This document shows, piece by piece, positions 1 to 13,110 of a stretch of 64,000 nt of DNA. The stretch is taken from assembly GCA_037903475.1 (NCBI GenBank), contig JBAJFG010000041.1, positions 806,001-870,000 on the forward strand, given 5' to 3'. A program made the translations under genes and the position numbers. A model generated the notes under the pieces. It saw only the letters and a program-made list of their open reading frames with translations. It was not told the origin of the DNA and searched no databases. Source of the stretch: Ancylostoma caninum (taxonomy: Eukaryota > Nematoda > Chromadorea > Rhabditida > Ancylostomatidae). Numbering within the stretch: position 1 is the first letter of the stretch; every line of letters begins with the position of its first letter.

Positions 1-594
1 GGCTAACGTAGCTAATCTGGTTCATTATTTTTAAGGATAAAGGAAACTTCAAGTCTATTCTACCGTACAATTTCAATTCGAATCGCACAGAGTTGAGATT
101 TTCGAACATCACGTACAATTCGGAAGCAATAAAACAGATGACGAATATGTCGTCATCGTATTATTTCTAAAATGAGATTGTGAAGAAATGAAAATGAAAC
201 GGAAACGCAGAAGAGCTACCTTTTTTCTATACATAGTTCTGAGGAGCGGAGGAATAGTGGTGAAATCTTTAAACCCATCTCGAGGCCAAGCTCCTTTCTG
301 TATAATAAAACTCTCCGTCGAACTGGAGGAAGTCATATCTCAGTATTGATATCAAGAGCTCTTATAGTTCATCACCAATCAATTGGAAGGCATGGGTTTT
401 TCTGGGGTACACGGAAACTTCATTTTTCACTGTGTGGGTTCTCTTTTTTGGCGCAAACTCCATTTCCTCGTACTAGCTTCCACATCCTCCATATCCAGTT
501 CCTGGGCGTTGACTTCGAGAGATGAGTCAAGGGTATTTATTAGGTTGTTAAAGATTAAATGTCGGTGAGCTCGTGGGGTATCCATTAATCGCTC
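1..594. other. no gene seen
   Basis: I see no exon chain or recognisable family match in this first stretch. Short open frames on both strands lack splice support. It may be intergenic DNA upstream of the mariner fragment that follows. Confidence 0.5.
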
Positions 595-1004
595 CTATTC
601 GACTTTCCAGTTGTATGTAGGCACCTCATAATTGTTGGCTGACTGCACGCAAACCTGTTCCCCAGACTCTTGTGGTCTGATGGGATCCGCTTCGACCGTT
701 TCCTTCAGTTGCTCCATGTCGACCACCGATGGAGGCCTACCGCGTGCGTCATGTTCGAGGCTTTCATTCCCAAAGCGAAACTTGTGAAACCATTCCTGGC
801 TGCCGCTCGCTAATGACGTCCTATCCAAACGCATCGCGCAGTTCTCGATGAGATTCGGCCGCCGTCTTGCCTCTCTTGAAGTCGTAGAGCAAACAGTATC
901 GAATGCCACTCATGAGATCTGCCATTTCTGCAATTCTCAAGGATCAGGAATTGACTGGGAGCAATAACAATGATGGTAGATAACCTACACACGCATGCCT
1001 TCAC
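595..1004 (-). mobile_element. decayed mariner transposase fragment (N-terminal part)
   Basis: Two overlapping minus-strand frames (about 595-909 and 810-1004) together resemble the N-terminal helix-turn-helix half of a mariner transposase. The upstream frame has a residue run like the usual IRHCLLFEF-type start. After a frameshift, the downstream frame reads EWFHKFRFGNESLEHDARGR and then PPSVVD, close to the WF-KFRSGD-SLED--R-GRPS-VD pattern of mariner/SETMAR proteins. The frameshift and the missing catalytic half mean it is a dead copy. No terminal repeat was recognised beside it. It lies just upstream of the glycosyltransferase gene, on the opposite strand. Confidence 0.75.
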
Positions 1005-1269
1005 AATGGCACTTACAGCTACCCTGAAACGGGAATTATTCTATGGAAATGACTACCAGTACCCAAGCGACATTTCATCTGTACCAAGCTAACAATAAAG
1101 TGTTGCGTGGTGCGATCAAAAGTACACAATTGTGAACTAGTGACGAAAACAATTTTGTCACCATTTTAAATCCATGTACTTTAGCAGCAACATAAATCAA
1201 ACTTGAACAATGTCACACTGCTTTACTGCCGGGAATTCGACAGTAGAGCATGATCACTTCTAATTTTAG

Positions 1270-4200
1270 ATGTGCGTTGAGTGGTTCATCTGTCTTCGCT
1301 ACTCTCTCAAACATTTACTTGTCTTCGGCTTTTCTGTAACGTTTACAGTCGTCATGTTTGGATTCTACGCTCATCCATATCGAATACCAGGTAAGTATGC
1401 ACTTGGTATCTACTGATCATTTCAACTTGAAGCTTTTCAGCCGTCCGAAGCTTCACAAAAACATCATCGGATAACGTTATAGAACTGAATTCTTTAGCTG
1501 AAAACAATAATGAAGTAACAAAGGACAACTTAGTGGTGAGCTCATTTTGTCTCTTTCAAACATTCGAAGGCTTAGTGGAAAAATTCAATAGAAATTCGAT
1601 ATGGTTACGGTTGCATGATGTGAATCGCAGAAGTTTGTTGTTCCTCTTTCTTTTACTATCCAGAAGAACCGCTAGGCTTTCTGCTAGGGTTGGCTAGACG
1701 TTAGCCTTTCATTCTTGCCAGTAAACCCGTTTTGAAAAATTCTGCGATTGTTCCCATGGCTCCGCACTAACATGAGGGTGCCTTAATGATTGACGCGATC
1801 ACAAACTTCTACAGCTCTATGGCCTCTCTGAACTTTGGAAGCTGGTGATCCCATCAACCTATGAGCTGCTCTCATTTCAATTCGGTTCGAACAACTATTC
1901 TTCGTTCTTGCACTTTTCGCCTTTTGCTTTTGCACAAAGTTAATTCCTTATGATATTTAGCCCTTAAGATGAGTAGAATAGAGTAAATATACCAAAAATC
2001 ATTTTCAGTAAGAACGCCGAATACCTATTAGATTGGGGTGACAGAGATTCACTTCAGTGGTGCGGCCATTATTTTTGGGCAGCCTAAATATGTAATTCGC
2101 ATGGGATTTTCTTATCTTTTTTTCTGAAAAAAAAACGTTACTGACGTTTATCTACCACATGACAAATGTTAATCCCATAGTAACCCATTCTCCCAAAAAA
2201 ATCCTGCTGAATTTTAAGGATGGCCAGCAGGATGTTTAACGAGATCATTTAACAAGCCAATCATTCACCGTCACCTAGCTTACAAAGTCATCAGTTCCTC
2301 CATATTCATAATCTACCACCAACAACGTTAAGCAGTCAGAATATTAGAAGGAGCTTATGAGGAGGTCCAAGGAGCTTATGCCACTCATTATTCGCTGTAT
2401 GAGATGTGCAGTCGCACCAACATTTTGCTCTAGAGAACTTATTTCAAGAGGTCACAAAGGTTTAGTAAAGTTCGCCGCAAATTATTTGATGTACGAGGCG
2501 TACAAACTCATCTCGACATTCGCCGCACTAAAATAGAACTTTTCAAAACAACCATTCTACCGCTCGCTCCACATCGATTGACGAGTATTAACATTGTACA
2601 GTAGGTGAAATTATACAACATAGTACAAAAAGTTACAAAACGGAGAGCAGTTTCGCATCCGCAGAGTGAAAATTTGCAGCGTACACCACGAATTAGGAGT
2701 TCGCGCAGACAGAAGTCACATGGAAGAGATGAGCCGAGATTTCATCGAAGACCAGAAACAGCACATGTTCAATGCAATAGAATCCTCCACGGTGATCAGG
2801 TGCGTGAAGATAAGTATCATAAGGACAATCAGATGTACGCGCCGCTTGCAGTCTAGCGCGTACGACAGGGATCTGACCAATAACGTCTCATAGGAGTAGG
2901 ATGGTGCCTATACCAATGATTGAAGAGCAGGCAACAATGCTGTTATGTTTACGTTTAGTTTCTGTTTATGTTTTAGTTTACGCAACGCAGATTGATGGAA
3001 AGGTTGATGCTTAAAAACTAAGGAGGTGAAAACACAACAATCTAAACACTTAAGTTTTTACACTAACCATTTTCGAGGCTTGAAGTACACCGGAAGTGTA
3101 GCTTCCTTGGCGCCCCGGGTCAAAGACCCTTTTATAAGTAGTTCCCAAGGAAGCTTCAAATCAATCTTACTATCTTCAACTATCAAGATATGGATGAGAC
3201 AGCTAGTGATATATGACGAATACACATGAGGGGTAAGCGAGACAGCAAGATGCTTCCTTAAATATGACCTATGCCTGTGACCTAATTATTTGAAAAAACC
3301 TGTGCCTGTGACTTAAATATGTAAAAAAGAGTGCCATTATAATGCTATGGTTGCATACCTCTCAAGCGCATCCTCGAACAAAGGGAGATGTACTGCACTA
3401 TTTGCTGTATATTTTCATAAGAGGAGAGATCCATTTCTGGGTGCACTGCACAAGGTTTTGACTGCGCTCAAACGAGACCATTCATTGCATATACTTATGC
3501 AGCATAGCTGCGTTATTCTATTTTTAGAATACTTGTACTTAGAGCTTGTCCTACCTATCCCAATGACTTGTTCGTATGCTTGTCTCTTGTCTGTCTAATC
3601 GCGTGATGATCGAAAATATGAAAATAATTTTAAGGAATATGTGGAAAAGATTGCGATGAACCGCACAAAGCTTATACCTCATGATATTGACATGAGTTGT
3701 GAAGGCTTGCGAAGACGTATTCTTCCTCCAGAAAAACTGAGACCCCTGAAGCCGTTTGGTGTGGCTTTTGCGCGAGTTGTGTACGAGGTGCGTTATTAGA
3801 AAAAATCCAACAATAAGTCAGTTCCTCGTGAGCGCAAGCAAAATTTTGAATCTTCAGAGTTACGAGTTTATCGAAGACGAGCTGCGATCCAGCTATCACC
3901 CTCAAAACTTTTTTTGTTACTCGGTGGATTCCAAAGCAGACGATGAATTCAATAGGCGTATAGAAACTTTACAAAAGTGTTTCCCAAACGTGTTGGTTAC
4001 AAAAGGTCAGTTTTACTTGTTCTTAATCAATAGACTAAAGAGTAGCAAAGAGAACTGACTGAAGAAAACCCTGATTTCTGGATGCAGACATATCAAGTGA
4101 TTTTGTAGATACTTTTCTGGAATATTGCCAAATCATTACGACTTTATCCTTACAGTACTCCAGCAATGCAAAGGTTACACAAGTTCAATGAATCTTTGTG

Positions 4201-6545
4201 TCCGAGCCTCATGTATAGTTAGTGATTCTTGTTGTGACGAGGCTCGGTTGATTTTTTGTTGCAACTAACTTTTGGCAAATAATGCTTCTGTCGGCCTTTA
4301 ATTTCTGAAACTCGATGTAATAATTGTCCAATTGTTACAACATTCAACGTTCACAGTTGTTCGAGGGTGAGCAATGTCGGGGGTATTTTCAGCACGGTTT
4401 AACGTCAATGGAAATGGACACTTCATGAACCATGCGTATTATGAATGTTTCAAACTTCTCGTAGCGAAGCAAGGTTGGGGCTATTTAATACTTATGCAGG
4501 TTTGTCCTGGTTCACAATCAGTACCTTACTAAATGCATTTGAAAGCTGTTCTTATTGATTTTGTAGCAGCAGACGAGATTACTGACTACTTCATTGGCTA
4601 ATTTTTTGGAGAAATCGCCTTCTTCAGAACATATAATGATTGTGTGTCGTATTACAAAAATGTAATCTCATGCAAGTAGCTACAGAAAAAAAAAACATTT
4701 GTTAGAGACGAGTACTCTCTTTTTTTAATCGAAAACGTCCTCCCATTCAGAACTATGACATTATGATAAAGTCAGTCTACGAGACCGTTGTAATCCTGGA
4801 AAAGCTCGGAGGTGCTAACGACGTACACATCAGACAATGCGAGGAGCATCGCTGGAACCACAGAGCTAAGTGGGATGCGCGCTCATTAAAGCTCTTCCGC
4901 GATGGTGAGCTATCATGGTAAATTGCACGATAAAGTGACCATATCAGGAAGAGGTACAGTGGTGTGATTTCATCAGGAAAACCTAGTTTTATGTTGGTAC
5001 TTTCGCCATTTCGATTTCTTATCCAAGCATAGTCATTATTCGTAACTTCCAAGAGTTATCGTTTGCAAAATAGCGAAGACTTCATAATCATATATGTATG
5101 TTCCTTAGCGATAACCTTTTTGAATATTGCTTTGAGCAATTTCATGTTGATGTTGCACCCTCCCACATCTGTGAGCAACAAAGAATGTATTCAAATGGAA
5201 ATCCTACAGAGGATAAAGAATACCTCAAGCTGGCGCTGATCTGAAGAACAGCTAGATGCAATCCAAGTTTCCTTATGTTGATTACAGATAATGAGAGCAA
5301 GGGAGTAGTGGAGTGAGTAGCGCCCACCACCACCAAATTGTCCTTTAGGCCTTTGGGCACATTTGCAACCTTGTAACCACAGACACGTCCAAAAACGTTG
5401 ATCCAACGTGGATGTATCTGTGAGTTCACTTTTTTTCACCCCCCCCCCCCTCTGCCTACCATTCTAACGACGTAAGATGTAAGATATTTACCACTTGCTT
5501 CATCCTATCATTATGAGCCATCGGTCTACATACTGCTCATAGCTGTGTTGATCGGCCTTGACAAAGACCCCAATCACTATCCTGTGGAGCCAGTACTCAT
5601 CTAAGTAATGTAGAAAAATTTAAGAGTCATATACCTTGATACCACTCAAATAATCAGGAAAATGAGCGCTGTTTGAGAGCAAGATTAGGCAAGAATGAGG
5701 TAGGAAAAGAACGGAGTTATGCGGTGAGTGAAAGGACCCAATCTCGATGTAGTAGAACATCTTGTACTTTATTTACCTGTGAGGTTGTGAACAAAAGTTA
5801 ACCCAGATCTTATTTTTGAATCAGGTTTCTCTTCTTTCATTCGTTATTGCGTAACCCTATTTCCATCTTCAAAACGAAAAGTTTGCCACACCCGACTCTT
5901 TTCCCGCAGCATGAATAGTAATTCAGAGAGTGATGGGTTAACTATAAGGTATCTCAGGTTAATTTTTACTCCCAGAAAATGTGACGGATCCAGAGAAGCT
6001 AAATGCAACACTGACAATAGCCAGAGGTGCTGCACACGCTTCGCTATCACGAGCTGCTGTAGACTGGATGGTGAATACTGTTGATCTCACAAAACTAATT
6101 AATCAGCTCAACATGGATGTGAGTCTAGCAATTCTTCTTCCAGGTTCACTATCCTTAATGTATGACAGCAAACTTGAATTATTTCTATTCAGACGCATGG
6201 AGTCGATGAGATTCTGCTAGCAACACTACAAGTAACCGAAGCTCTCGATATGCCTGGGCGATTCACATCCGAGTGCATGAAAAAGGGAAATATGACTGGA
6301 TTCATAACTAGGTCGGTTGATAGTCTGAATGCCAGAATACCTCCATGCTAAATGATTAAAAGAAAGATATTCTAACAAGTATTCAACACAGATTGGATGT
6401 TTGGGATCATGAGCAAAGCAAGCTCTGTTTCTCAAAGAAGTTCCGTCATCGTGTGTGCATATTCGGCATCGAGGATTTTCATTGGCTCTCGCAGCAAAAG
6501 ATGCTCATGGCAAACAAGGTAAATGTTCGTTACGCCAGTGACTAA
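1270..6545 (+). CDS. Core-2/I-branching beta-1,6-N-acetylglucosaminyltransferase family protein (GT14), nine exons
   Basis: Type II Golgi glycosyltransferase of the Core-2/I-branching family (GT14), which adds branches to O-glycans or poly-lactosamine. Exons: 1270-1390, 1441-1535, 3635-3787, 3858-4005, 4393-4499, 4751-4904, 5976-6118, 6193-6311 and 6392-6545; all phases agree, giving about 397 aa. Residues about 14-36 form a signal-anchor helix. Family landmarks include SSYHPQNFFCYSVDSKAD, FNVNGNGHFMNHAYYECFKLL, LGGANDV and SKKFRHRVCIFGIEDFHWLS. The start ATG directly follows TTTTAG, a possible spliced-leader acceptor. Intron 2 is about 2.1 kb and starts a region holding an RTE-like remnant. 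If the last exon is read through, it stops at 6543-6545 with AATAAA at 6562-6567; the family usually runs some 20-30 residues further, so the C-terminus is the weak point. The donor substrate and the exact branch made cannot be told from sequence. Confidence 0.93.
2470..2895 (+). mobile_element. possible RTE-type non-LTR retrotransposon remnant in an intron
   Basis: The plus-strand frame near 2475-2590 reads KIELFKTTILP, like the LR-HLF-TTVLPAL segment near the end of nematode RTE reverse transcriptases. About 100 bases later a frame reads TPRIRSSRRQKSH, like the T-IRSS-LR-RSKI segment that follows in those proteins. Frameshifts and stops break it. It sits inside intron 2 of the glycosyltransferase gene. 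The match is short and from pattern memory only. Confidence 0.35.
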
Positions 6546-6561
6546 GCAAATTAATTCCAGA

Positions 6562-6567
6562 AATAAA
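6562..6567 (+). terminator. polyadenylation signal AATAAA of the GT14 gene
   Basis: AATAAA lies 17 bases after the TAA that ends the read-through form of the last glycosyltransferase exon. This spacing suits a short nematode 3' UTR and supports an end of the coding region at 6545 rather than a further exon. Confidence 0.5.
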
Positions 6568-9500
6568 ATGCCGTGCAGGGAATAAGTGACCTCTTAACCT
6601 GAATGTTCTCCCTGATATACATAGTAGAGCGGTATTAAAACCTTTACAATCTAGACCACTTCCAGGATAGCTGCTGCTGTAAAATTTCATAACAAACAAA
6701 TGTAGATCTTTCGATACTCAACACACTTTTTATTTCGCCATTTTATTAAATTGGACTCATTTTATAAGAACTTTCAACACATGAGAAGAATTATCAAACT
6801 TAAGCTCGTTTTTGTTTTCCTCCTAGTTTCGCCGAAGAGCCATTTCAATTTTCTGAACAGATTCTAGTGGCGGCCTCTAGGCTTTGCCTACTTCACCTAC
6901 AAACTAGTGGAATTAGTGAAGTTCGTCCGCTTTCTTAGAAAGGAATATAGTTCGGCGAGAACATGGAACAGAACATTTCATGGGACCTCATGGTACCTCG
7001 TACATGGGACTTCAAATCTTGGCAGTGAATTCGCTACTCATCAATGCTCAGGAAACACGGCAAAATGTCGTCTTTGTTTTCCGCAGAAAGCCCCAAAAGT
7101 TTCTTCAAATGTTTGACTAGAATTTTCCTGTCAAGCGCCAAAAAGGTTTTAGAGACTGAATGTTCTGTAAAGGTTCAAATCGTTTGATGATTGCCTAGAG
7201 AATTTCCAAAAGTAGCTCTAGATAGCTCTAGTCCTCGCATGGTTTCTGCTCTTCAAATCTGTCTGCACTGTTCAACGATTTCCCCTACACCTGCAAAAAT
7301 CTGCCCTCGCCTTGCCTCTATTCGTTGATCAGACGTTGCTCACTATTCATCGATTTTGGCTCCCTCAAAAATTCTGTATTTCAAAAATCCACATGGGAAT
7401 GCTGGAGAAGTTCGCATTGTTTACAGTTGAATGGACGATTTAGATTTTATTAGGTGGAACGCGTTTATGAATAAAAATATAACTTGCTCCTCTCTCGATA
7501 CTCATTTTTTGAGCGACACCTATAGTTTAGCGCTTAAACAATGTGACGAAAGGCTTCACGCTACACAATGCTCTTAAAACGACACGAAAATATGAAACAG
7601 GCAGGCAGAGGCGGGTAACTTTTTGATGTCCTTGTAGATCGCAATTTGAAACTGGCTCTTTGAATATTCCACACTCTGAGAGCTGTCAGAAAGGAATAAG
7701 CTATGACATTACACTTATGCATTAGACATGTAATAAACGGCAGCAGGTGGGGGGGGGGGGGATGAACCAAGAAGAGCGTTCGCCGGGAAAGAAAAACCGA
7801 GGAACTCTGGCATTCACATAACAACACAACTAGTCAGCAAACAACTTGTGTCACGTTCTAGATGATGCCGTCTTTCGACTATTCGGTTGTGGATTGCATG
7901 CATGAGCTTCTATTCAACAGAACTCATCTTGGTCAACTCAATAACAATTTACGACTCTCCTTCTATGAAAATCTGTCAAACGTAGGCTTACAATGTCTTC
8001 TATTCTTTGAAGTGTTTTCTTAATTTTCTCACCGTGATATGGTTAATTCCTTCACATACATAGGTCAAATATCTTGAATATTCGCATACTCAAATCCAAG
8101 CAATTTAGGTTCGATATCACAAGAATCGTGCTAACCCTGATCCAAACTTCAAACTGGACTGCCTCTTCCATTCACTTAAATTTTAAGAGCATTTGCAACA
8201 TATCGCTCACGGCTCATCGTTTAAAGTGACAACGAGTCATAATGATCACAAAACCAAGGACTTAAATAGTATATAGAACGCTTTCCTGCTGTTCTTACCA
8301 TCTATTCCTATTAGTATTGTTGTTCTACTTTATTGCTAATAACAATAGCTGCAGTGGCGATATTAGTCCTTGTATATGCTCGTTATTTTTCTGGGCACGC
8401 TTTTTTTCGTTTTTTTCAGAAGAATAGTTGGCCTGACGTTGAAACCCTGAGTAAATACGCTCAACTTCTCTTTCATTCGAAATAATTTTTCTTAAAACAA
8501 TGGAGTAGTTCCTGATCTTCTGGTGCACCTATTAATCTGCGAATTTCCTTCAAGCATTTGTCTCATGACGGAGTGCTATTCGTATTTTCGTACCTCAACT
8601 TTTTGTTATTTTGTGTTTTCCATTCATCTCTTTACTTTACTTGCTCTACAGCGTGTAAGAGATGATGTCCTACACAATTAATTTGTTATGGATAGCCTTT
8701 GCTACCTGCGGAATTTCATCTACAACTTCAATATCGTCTGCACAGTTGAGTGACCAAAGCTAGAAGTTGCAAACACGGACAGCAGCTGACTGAAGATCTT
8801 CCTCATCAAGGTAAGCATAATAAGATGTTTGGTTTCTACCTTTTTTCATTCCTGAGCCGGCATGCATCAGTGAAAGGAGGGGCTATCCCATTCCCATGGG
8901 TATGGCTACCCATGGGAGCTGAGTAATCACGAAACTGTGATGCATGAGGAACTCTCTAGCATGGGTAGTGATGCCCATAGATTACGGCTGAAAAGTGCCA
9001 TACAGGCATTCACGGACACAATGATGAACAGATGCCGCATCGTAGAAACCCAACTTAATAGCGACTTTGGCATTATGAAGAGGGCAATTCGTACGAGATG
9101 CATGCGCTTATTGTGCGTAAAACGCACGTGTATACTTGGGGAGAGTTTCCTTAACGACCTGTCAATGCTGCATGTATGACTGTGTCAGTATCGCCGTTGG
9201 GCTTCGTAATTCTTGGAAGGTGCATGTCGCAAACATGCATCTATTACTAATTGCCCATAAACAGAATATGAAGTGAAATTGTTAGAGAAGTGGGTTCATT
9301 CGTATTTGCATTTGTTTCAATTCTTCTCTCGCATCACTCTAATTAGCTTCAGGTTCAGAAAAGGCTATAGTTAATTCATCTGATGAGCAGCTCGCTAATC
9401 AATGATGTGTAGTGCTCTCTTCCTATATACGTAAAATTGGTATAGTTTTGTTTCAAGACGGTTTTTTTTCCAGATGAATTCTGACAGCTCTGGGGGATTT

Positions 9501-11300
9501 TCGTAGTTATTAAGTTGCGATTTACGACTAGTGTAATTTAATTATTCATAGCGGTTGTGGTGACAGTGCTTATGACTTTGTTGATATGTGCCATACGTAG
9601 GCAGAGCATTAATGACCTTTACACTGCTTCTGAATCAGTTTTTTGGAGGTGTTGTACGGTTTTTTTTTCTTGGTAGCGTAATTCCACGAGTGGACTTTGT
9701 CTGACAAAGGAAGGATACCTGGACAAAGTGACCATTCGTCGTGCGCAATGCGTCGCAAATGGATGCATGCGTCTGACGCGTGACTGAGGCAGGCAGCTAG
9801 TGTAAATTGCCCAAAAGAGAAGCGCGCAGGATTTTTGGGGAATGCATTCGAGATCAGCGTTGTGAACTGCATGAGATAGCGCACATCGCATTACGAACGA
9901 CCATTTCAAGCAAGCATTCTTTCTGTGTGAGCGCTAGGTTTTTGATTAGGTCCGTCCCAGCTCGCCTGGGACTTCGGAGTATAGTGGGTATTTCAGCGTC
10001 CATCCATTCTCTCATAAAATGTCGAAGCTTAGGAAAGCGGAAATCCTGAGAAAGTGAGCGATTTGCAGGATTTCCCCGAAGTAACGAACAGAGGATTCAA
10101 TGCTCCAACTCAAGTATCAGCGGGTAGTAGGACGCAAATCATCTACGGAGCACCGCATCATGACGTCTTTTCAGTATGGGGATAGTTCACCACAAGCTCC
10201 GCGTCAATTAGACCATACCCAGCTTTGACCCAACCACCTCTGTGTAAAGAGTTTTCGTGGAATGTGGGTTGACCTGGCGGTATGACACTGTTTACAATGA
10301 GTAGTCTCAATGATGCATGCCGGCCCCATTGCACGAAAGCAACCATGCTGAGTAATTCATGGTGTATCCTAGTATTCCACATCACTATGCGTGATAATAT
10401 ACTAATCGATACCCTCTCACCTGCCGAGCCGAAATGTTATAGCATCTTTCACCCTCGGTACAATTAGCTTCATAGTTATTGAACACCCACCAAGTTTTGC
10501 ACCCACAGCTTTCCCTCGCAAAAATTTTCTTTTGTCCCATTGTAATTAGCGCCTACAATAATCCTGCAGCCCCCACTTTAGAGCTCACCGTAGCAACCTT
10601 GTATTTTTGAAGCTTTCTTTTCCTCTTTTTGCCCAGCGCAGAGACGTGACTTATCTTTATGTTCTAACGTGTTTCTTAACCGCGCAACCGAATTACGAAG
10701 TTTTCCATGGACTACACTGATTTCATACAGTCTGCTATTCCACCTCATTGTGAGGATTCTCAAAACATCTTCATCGATAGTAAGTCGCGCTTCATTTGGA
10801 GCCAATTTTGGGCAGCTGCCAGAAGCACTGAGCTGAAAAATTGCGATAGGCAGCATTGGATAGCGGACGCTCCGTTGATGCAGATGTCCTCAGAATCATC
10901 ATAATGTTCTATCCGAAGATGCAACACCAAAACGTATAATTAGACACATTTGGTGGTTTCTGGTTGAGATGATATATTCGCTTCTGGTGCAACGACTGTG
11001 TTATTTTTCAATAACATACTTTTTATGTAATCTAGTTCGTTTATATAATAACGTATCTCTAATAGCATGTCTTAATGGAGCACATTTCGTACATTTAATA
11101 AATAAATAAATGAGGGGCAGGAGTGGCAGACTGCATGAAATCAATGTTCCATAAAAGCTCGATGAAGAGCGCTTTCGCTCACCTACAATATTATAATTTA
11201 CTTCACAATCCAGACCACCTTCATGGGTTAAATATTTTCGAACTCCGTCAAGGAATCCAAAAGTGTAGCCAGAAAATATTTTGATTCACGCAATTTTTAG
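6568..11300. other. non-coding stretch with dispersed-repeat character
   Basis: No exon chain could be built on either strand. A near-palindrome around CCCATGGG lies at about 8890-8920. Around 9600-10450 both strands carry overlapping open frames. In my recollection such sequence recurs in hookworm genomes, so I take it as a dispersed repeat of unknown class. Homopolymer G runs occur near 7748. Confidence 0.4.
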
Positions 11301-11390
11301 GCGTAAGGAGAGAAATACAAAGCATAGAGAAATGTCATCTTCTCTTCGTGTTCACCAGAGAAGGAAGGAGCTTCAGTGCTACTCGAAGAG
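11301..11390 (+). CDS. exon-like segment, gene or pseudogene unrecognised
   Basis: A 90-base block starts after a good acceptor (caatttttag) and ends before a strong donor (gtaagt). Two of its three frames are open, one containing SIEKCHLLFVFTREGRSF. Downstream, an open frame at about 11541-11783 encodes VDRLLFLRTNTFFWIRNRLG and further residues. An AATAAA lies near 11980. I could not join the pieces without an in-frame stop (TAA at about 11522-11540), so this may be a decayed gene. No family was recognised. Confidence 0.3.
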
Positions 11391-12179
11391 GTAAGTTCGG
11401 TACAATATGAATGCAAAAGAGCAATGTCAGTTAAGCTTCTACAGGGCTACCTCGACCTATGCGGGAGCTTATGTTATCATTGTGCAGGACAACATGGTCT
11501 TTGCCATTGGGTTCTTTTGCTAAATAACCCCATTCAAAATGTACACTTCATGTCCAAGCAGACTATGCGGATGTTCTCTCCAGAGCAATACTTATGCTTT
11601 CACAGAAGTTCGTTGATCGATTGCTGTTTTTGAGAACGAATACCTTTTTTTGGATCCGAAATAGATTAGGAATTAAGAATATTAGGAAACACTTTCTAGT
11701 CAACAGAGCGGGGCCTAATTTCGAAGTACTTATCAAGAATTTGATCAATCCGAGCAAACTAGTAGGATTTCAAAAAACTTGAGGAGTATGTGAAATCCTA
11801 GAGAGAATGATTAATGATCTTTTTACTCCTTACTATCTTCTTGCCTAAACTCAGTGTTTTACCTCACTTTGTGTTTTAAATCAAGTAATGTTTAGGCTGC
11901 GTTGTGCAATGGTTGGATGTTGATGTTACGTTGTATGTTGTGTTACACCGTTTAGCCTTACATGGACACTGTCTTGTTAATAAAGACTAATACTAAATAT
12001 TTAATCCGAAAGAATGTTGTTGTTTCAGGCACAACTTCTTTTTTACACATTGCCAATAGCTCAGCAACTTTGGTGGTCGAAACCGAATGCCAGAACAGGC
12101 AGGTGTCATTAGGATGATGCAAGTTTTGTCGTCTTGATACTCTGCTTCACATGCTCAAGACTCAAGAAGGTTGTTCTTA

Positions 12180-12510
12180 TTAGGTTGACGGGAAAGTTCC
12201 TGCGGTTTCTGGAACAGCAAATTTTCCTGACTTTTCAAGAACAGAGAAGCACATCACGAAATTGATAAACCACCATTACGTTTTATCACTCCTTGTCCAT
12301 TTTCGGAAAGCTTTTCGATGCGCTCAGCATAGAACTGTTCTGGCATTGACTCGGAAAAGTTGTCCAATCAGCAATCCAAGTCATCTTACATCTCGAACGC
12401 TATACCTTGCATGGCGTTAGAGAGCAATAAGAGAAGGTGGCTATCTTTTGGCGCAAGGTAAGGGCTGTACGTTGGGTAAGTCAGCACTTTCCAATCAACT
12501 CAGATAACTG
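12180..12510 (-). mobile_element. mariner element, 3' end with terminal repeat and transposase C-terminus
   Basis: TTAGGTTGACGGGAAAGTTC at 12180 matches the mariner inverted terminal repeat and is preceded by the TA target dinucleotide at 12178-12179. Reading leftwards on the minus strand from about 12510, the frame gives LTYPTYSPYLAPKDSHL, the degenerate counterpart of the catalytic-domain motif PPYSPDLAPSDYHLF. It continues with DNFSESMPEQFYAERIEKLS, the usual mariner C-terminal block. Here the Asp of SPDLAP is Tyr, and stops interrupt the frame, so the copy cannot be active. The 5' half is missing; other repeat sequence begins at about 12510. Confidence 0.85.
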
Positions 12511-13110
12511 GATAAGGCAAACACAGCACAACCTGGCAAGCCACACCCCTGAGAAATGGAAGGCAGACATTGCTGCAAGAGGAAAAACTACGGCATTCCG
12601 TCTGCTAAGAGCAACAAACCCCGTGTTTCGGCTGCGTTTTTTGCACGATGAACTGTGGTGCAGTTCAACCTGCGTTCTGCCTGCTCCTTGCCAGTTGGCC
12701 ACACGCCCCCTGGGAGGTGAATATAAGCCGCTGGTTGAGCATCGAAGTTTAGTCGTGTCTCCGCTCCGGCGGAGACAAGGGGAGCCCAGCGAGACTCGTT
12801 AGGCTGGCTGAAGCCCGGGTAAAACCGTGGCCCAGTGCAATAATAATTATTTTTGGATGAGCTTGGGTAAGCACGCACTTGCCCAAGTCTGCAGTGCGAA
12901 CACAGCCCTATGCCCATATTGAGCTGCGATGTTAGGTTTGAGACATGCAAACCAGTTCATCGCCCCCGAAACACAGCCTTCTAGGGGCGAACATAGCTCG
13001 TGGGGCGACAAAATGAGCTTTCACCTTGCAGTGTAACTGCTGTTCAAACGTGTTCGGCCTGCGTTCGCCGTCCCGGAATCTCTGAGAAAGTCAGGTAGCT
13101 TCTGGTAAGT
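12511..13110. repeat. GC-richer dispersed repeat with tRNA-like end
   Basis: This block is more G+C-rich than its surroundings and has overlapping long frames on both strands (12437-12802 plus, 12588-12950 minus), as untranslated repeats often do. It abuts the mariner fragment. At 12986-13069 it carries a 7-bp tRNA-like acceptor pairing and the A-box-like string TAGCTCGTGGGGCG. I take it as a SINE-like or composite repeat; the class is not established. Confidence 0.4.

Noticed and set aside
3093..3170. Inverted repeat AAGCTTCCTTGG with its complement
   Set aside because: Only about 13 bases per arm and no target duplication; too short to call an element.
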